From contig NZ_BMSF01000001.1 in assembly GCF_014649015.1 (NCBI RefSeq), positions 310,001 to 374,000 of the forward strand: 64,000 nt of DNA, given 5' to 3'. The DNA is from Streptomyces narbonensis (GTDB taxonomy: Bacteria; Actinomycetota; Actinomycetes; Streptomycetales; Streptomycetaceae). This document shows, one piece after another, positions 62,001 to 64,000 of the stretch (the stretch's first letter is position 1; every line of letters begins with the position of its first letter). The notes under the pieces were generated by a model. That model saw only the letters and a list, made by a program, of their open reading frames with translations, was not told the DNA's origin and made no database searches. Both the position numbers and the translations under genes were made by a program.

Positions 62001-62330
62001 CAGCGACTGGGGCCGGGGCCAGACGGCGGGCGTCGTCCCGGCAGCCGTGGCGGCGCCCGCGTTCGTGGACGCGGGCGGGGACGCGGGCGTGCGCGTGGCC
62101 GCCGAACTCCCGGCCGCGGAGGAGCCGGTCCTGGAGGGCCCGGCAGCGGGGGACCCGGCCGTGGTGGCGGGGGCGGTCGTGGAGGAGGTCGTCGGGGACG
62201 AGGCGGGCGCGTCGGCCGGCGGGGGCACGGGGGCCGCCTGCACCGCGCCCGGAGCGGCGCCGCCGAGGAGCCCGCCGATGACGGCTGCGGCGACCGCCGT
62301 CGCCGTGCGCTTCCTGCGCCCGAGGTGCAC
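59052..62330 (-). CDS. Secreted GH84-like beta-N-acetylglucosaminidase with F5/8 C-type domain
   Basis: A 1092-residue secreted enzyme. GTG start with AGGAGTTCCC ahead; signal peptide to about residue 32; Pro/Ser/Ala/Thr-rich linker; a GH84N/GH20b-like N-domain starting VWPRPQSLTGRG; the catalytic barrel beginning DWPGTAGRGLTEGFYG. Where most GH84 enzymes have an Asp-Asp pair, this one reads LQFPDAGYGEWHC. A helical domain, an Ig-like/NEW3 domain (PITAKAPKGIAVRLPKQAAV), an F5/8 C-type carbohydrate-binding domain near residues 940-1040 (SSALDGDAKTRWSSPAEDG) and a Pro/Thr/Glu repeat tail follow. Removes terminal GlcNAc from glycans or glycoproteins. Confidence 0.88.
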   Translation of the reverse strand: MHLGRRKRTATAVAAAVIGGLLGGAAPGAVQAAPVPPPADAPASSPTTSSTTAPATTAGSPAAGPSRTGSSAAGSSAATRTPASPPASTNAGAATAAGTTPAVWPRPQSLTGRGPAVRLGHEVTLLADADADPYALAALREVLTAAGVRGVHTGLPGRGPVFRVAGASGEVTEEALKALRVPERLDLPRGGYQLATGRFQGRDTVVLDGVGEDGVFHGVQTLRQLVSAGGEIPGVVVRDWPGTAGRGLTEGFYGRPWSLEQRLAQVDFLGRTKQNRYLYAPGGDPYRQAQWREPYPAAQQEEFRALAERARANHVTLGWAVAPAQSMCLASDADVAALTRKIDSMWALGVRSFQLQFPDAGYGEWHCSKDADAFGRDAKGAAAAHARVANAVARHLAERHPDGEPLTVLPTEYYQDGTSDYRAELSGALDVDVRVAWTGVGVVPRTITGGELAVAREALGHPLVTMDNYPVNDYAQDRLFLGPSTGRDPAVAAGSAAFLAHAMEQPAASRVPLFTAADYAWNPKGYRPQESWRAAVDDLAGPDPAAREALRALAGNDASSILDPKGESAYLKPLMAAFWDARTSPGGAAGTAAEEKAARELRAAFTVMRQAPGRLAATADGTLDDETGPWLDQLSRYGLAGETAVDMLLAQARGDGAAAWQAQLRLEPLREALKASRVTVGAGVLDPFLTRAVTESTAWTGADRTPAGRTDRAPDSYTVRLDRARPVEALTVMTARTDTGSGAGTAGAPGTDARVEAYVPGEGWRALGGLSASGWTQTDLKGLRADALRVVWSGAGPAPEVRSLVPWFADGPRAGLELARTETDAEIGGPAQQVDVELTGLRAGEVRGPITAKAPKGIAVRLPKQAAVERGARTTVPLEVSVGAAVPSGSYRVPVSFAGEERVLTVRAFPRTAGPDLARAASASSSGDETPDFPASSALDGDAKTRWSSPAEDGAWWQLELAEPARIGQVVLHWQDAYASRYRVQVSADGRVWRTAATVSDGRGGRESVRMDAADTRFLRVQGETRATPYGYSLWAVETYAVAPQDPPKKTAEPTAPAEPTEKPGTETPGTETPGTETPERSEGTPEEQGTP
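59094..59148. repeat. 15-bp tandem repeats in the hexosaminidase tail
   Basis: GGGCGTCTCCGTCCC is repeated three times with a degenerate fourth copy, encoding the GTETP pentapeptides of the C-terminal tail on the - strand. Confidence 0.9.
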
Positions 62331-62603
62331 GGGAACTCCTTTCGGCCCGGTGGACCGCCCGTGGGGCGGCCCGGTCGGCCGCGCCGCCGGCCGCTCTGCC
62401 GTTCGGTAACGAGTGGGTCACGAGCCCACCACCCGTCGCACTGGGGTGTCAATGCGTGTGGCCGATGTGTCGGCTTTGCCCGGCGAGCCGTCACGGAGAT
62501 GACGTCACTTCGCCACTTTCCGCCGGTAAAACGAGGAGCGGTGGGTAGGGCTCAGTTGCTACCCCCGAGTCCCACCTGTCGAGACGAAACCGGGAGACCC
62601 CCC
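62331..62603. promoter_or_regulatory. Divergent promoter region between hexosaminidase and malQ genes
   Basis: 273-bp intergenic region. Around 62541-62575, GGGTAG...CTACCC and outer GTGGG...CCCAC can form a hairpin just ahead of the small repeat peptide gene. No clear -35/-10 boxes identified. Confidence 0.4.
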
Positions 62604-62804
62604 GTGACCACGACCGCCCGCCACCCCGGACGGATACGGATTCCGCAGCAGTCGGCAGGCACCGACTCCCCGCTGACCAGCGAACCGCCGCTGCCCGACA
62701 CCACGCCCCTCACCAGCGAGCCGCCCCTGACCGAGGCGGCACCCCTCACCAGCGAACCCACCGTCCGCGGCAGCGCGGGCGGTTCGGAGTCCCCCGGAGT
62801 GTGA
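62604..62804 (+). CDS. Small Pro/Thr/Ser repeat peptide ahead of malQ
   Basis: A 66-residue reading frame starting at GTG with a GGGAGA site. It contains three copies of PLTSEP (DSPLTSEPPLPD, TPLTSEPPLTE, APLTSEPTV). No signal peptide or known domain. Its stop is 1 bp before the malQ GTG, as if translationally coupled. Codon positions keep the usual GC3 pattern. Could be a real small protein or a leader peptide; uncertain. Confidence 0.5.
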   Translation: MTTTARHPGRIRIPQQSAGTDSPLTSEPPLPDTTPLTSEPPLTEAAPLTSEPTVRGSAGGSESPGV

Positions 62805-62805
62805 T

Positions 62806-64000
62806 GTGACCCTGGCCCGTCTCGCCGCCCGTCACGGCGTCGCCACCGAGTACAGCCCCTCCGCGGGCGTCACCGTCTCCGTGCCGGACGCCGCCGTGGT
62901 GGCCGTCCTCGGCGCCCTGGGCGTGGACGCGACCACGCCCGAGGCGGTCGACGCCGCCCTCGACGCGGCGGAACGGGCAGAGCGGGAGCGGCTGCTGCCC
63001 CCCACCCTGGTACGGCGGCGGGGGGAGGACGCCCTCTGTCCGCCGGCGGACCTGCCGCCCGGCACCCGGCTGCGGGTCACCACCGAGGAGGGCGCGGTCC
63101 TCACCGGCGGCGACTGGGAGCGGCTGCCCCTCGGCGTCCACACGGTCGAGGCGACGACCCCCGACGGACGCGCCGCCACGAGCACCCTCATCGTGAGCCC
63201 CGCGCGCGTGCCCGGGCCCGACCGTCGCGCGTACGGGCTGCTCGTCCAGCTCTACTCGCTGCTCTCCAGCCGCTCCTGGGGCATGGGCGACCTCGGGGAC
63301 CTGCGGGAGCTCGCCACCTGGGCGGGCCGCACGCACGGAGCCGGCTTCGTGCAGGTCAACCCCCTGCACGCGGGCGTGCCCGGGGCGCCGAGCGACCCCT
63401 CCCCGTACCGCCCCTCCTCGCGCCGCTTCCCCGACCCGGTCCACCTGCGGATCGAGTCCGTCCCCGAGTACGCGCACGTGGACCCGAGCCACCGGGACAC
63501 GCTCGACCGCCTTCTCGCCGAGGCGGCCGAACTGCGCGAACGGGTGCTCGGCAAGGGCGCCCTGATCGACCGTGACGCGGTGTGGGACGTCAAGCGGCGG
63601 GCCCTGGAGCTCGTGGTCGGGAGCGTGGAGCTCGGGCCCGGGCGGCGCGCCGAGTACCACGACTTCCTCGCCGAGCGGGGCCGTGCCCTGGAGGACCACG
63701 CCACCTACCAGGCCCTCGCCGAGCGGCACGGGCCGCACTGGCGCGACTGGCCCGAGGAGCTGCGTGAGCCGCGCTCGGCGGAGCGCGTCGTGCGCGCCGA
63801 CCCCGCACTCGCGGCCCGGGTCGACTTCCACTGCCGGCTGGCCTGGCTGACGGACCGGCAGCTGGCCGAGGCCGCGGAGGCTGCCCGCGAGGCCGGGATG
63901 GCGGTCGGGATCGTCCACGACCTGGCCGTCGGCGTCCACCCGGAGGGTTCGGACGCCTGGGCGCAGCAGGACGCCTTCGCGGCCGGCATGTCGGTCGGCG
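62806..64000 (+). CDS. malQ: 4-alpha-glucanotransferase MalQ (amylomaltase), N-terminal part
   Basis: The frame is open to the end of the window (398 codons seen; a full GH77 enzyme of this kind is about 700). GTG at 62806 follows CGGAG at 62795-62799. After an N-terminal domain of about 140 residues come YGLLVQLYSLLSSRSWGMGD and FVQVNPLHAGVPGAPSDPSPYRPSSRRF, which are the start of the GH77 barrel, and GMAVGIVHDLAVGVHPEGSDAW. MalQ transfers glucan chains between maltodextrins, releasing glucose. The catalytic Asp/Glu region lies beyond the window. Confidence 0.92.
   Translation, partial: MTLARLAARHGVATEYSPSAGVTVSVPDAAVVAVLGALGVDATTPEAVDAALDAAERAERERLLPPTLVRRRGEDALCPPADLPPGTRLRVTTEEGAVLTGGDWERLPLGVHTVEATTPDGRAATSTLIVSPARVPGPDRRAYGLLVQLYSLLSSRSWGMGDLGDLRELATWAGRTHGAGFVQVNPLHAGVPGAPSDPSPYRPSSRRFPDPVHLRIESVPEYAHVDPSHRDTLDRLLAEAAELRERVLGKGALIDRDAVWDVKRRALELVVGSVELGPGRRAEYHDFLAERGRALEDHATYQALAERHGPHWRDWPEELREPRSAERVVRADPALAARVDFHCRLAWLTDRQLAEAAEAAREAGMAVGIVHDLAVGVHPEGSDAWAQQDAFAAGMSVG

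Noticed and set aside
58980..62804. A 1274-codon + strand frame opposite the hexosaminidase
   Set aside because: Shadow frame rich in Arg/Gly/Val; only its last 66 codons, past the hexosaminidase start, might be real.

Overview
The window is very GC-rich, actinobacterial chromosome, almost certainly from a Streptomyces. The evidence is dense overlapping ATGA/GTGA gene junctions, many GTG starts, a PknG-type kinase, dynamin-like DynA/DynB followed by a second SSB, LAxTG surface anchoring, a ROK operator and SigK/RskA. No integrase, transposase, phage gene or CRISPR array is visible.

Region 1 (1-12.1 kb, + strand) is a compact biosynthetic cluster whose left end lies outside the window. It starts with the C-terminal part of a lysine/ornithine N-hydroxylase, then a stand-alone cupin, a methionyl-tRNA-synthetase-like protein and, further on, a glycine-oxidase-like FAD enzyme. 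This is the known gene set for building hydrazinoacetate from N6-hydroxylysine and glycine. Three different ATP-grasp ligases, a dimethylargininase-like amidinohydrolase, a small beta-rich protein, a PEP-mutase/isocitrate-lyase-family protein, a berberine-bridge-type flavin oxidase and an MFS exporter are interleaved. No NRPS or PKS is present. I predict a small, polar peptide-like metabolite with an N-N bond, assembled by ATP-grasp ligases.

Region 2 (12.1-20.6 kb) is a mixed stretch: a MmcQ/YjbR-type protein with ten 30-bp repeats, an Lrp regulator divergent from a LysE exporter, a lipoprotein behind a perfect 20-bp palindrome, a fasciclin lipoprotein next to a SigK-like sigma factor and RskA-like anti-sigma factor, an exonuclease-BRCT-TerD fusion, and tRNA-Arg(TCT) with its terminator.

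Region 3 (20.8-38.9 kb) is core-like: dynA-dynB-ssb (sporulation septation and segregation), a thioester-domain surface protein with an LAETG anchor, ettA, a hotdog thioesterase, a three-gene macrolide/lipoprotein-type ABC exporter on the - strand, a truncated globin and a PCMT-like methyltransferase.

Region 4 (39.0-49.7 kb, - strand) is one signalling operon: a four-helix membrane sensor (GlnX-like), a glutamate-type binding protein (GlnH-like), a coiled-coil protein, PknG-like kinase, PP2C phosphatase, VWA protein and FHA protein. It looks like an extended form of the mycobacterial GlnX-GlnH-PknG amino-acid sensing pathway, with the phosphatase and the FHA reader encoded in the same operon.

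Region 5 (50-64 kb) handles carbohydrates and stress: a ROK regulator with its own palindromic operator, an ABC sugar importer, GH4 phospho-glycosidase and BadF-type sugar kinase, an MscS channel, an HNH nuclease, a secreted GH84-like N-acetylglucosaminidase, a small repeat peptide and the start of malQ, which runs off the right edge.
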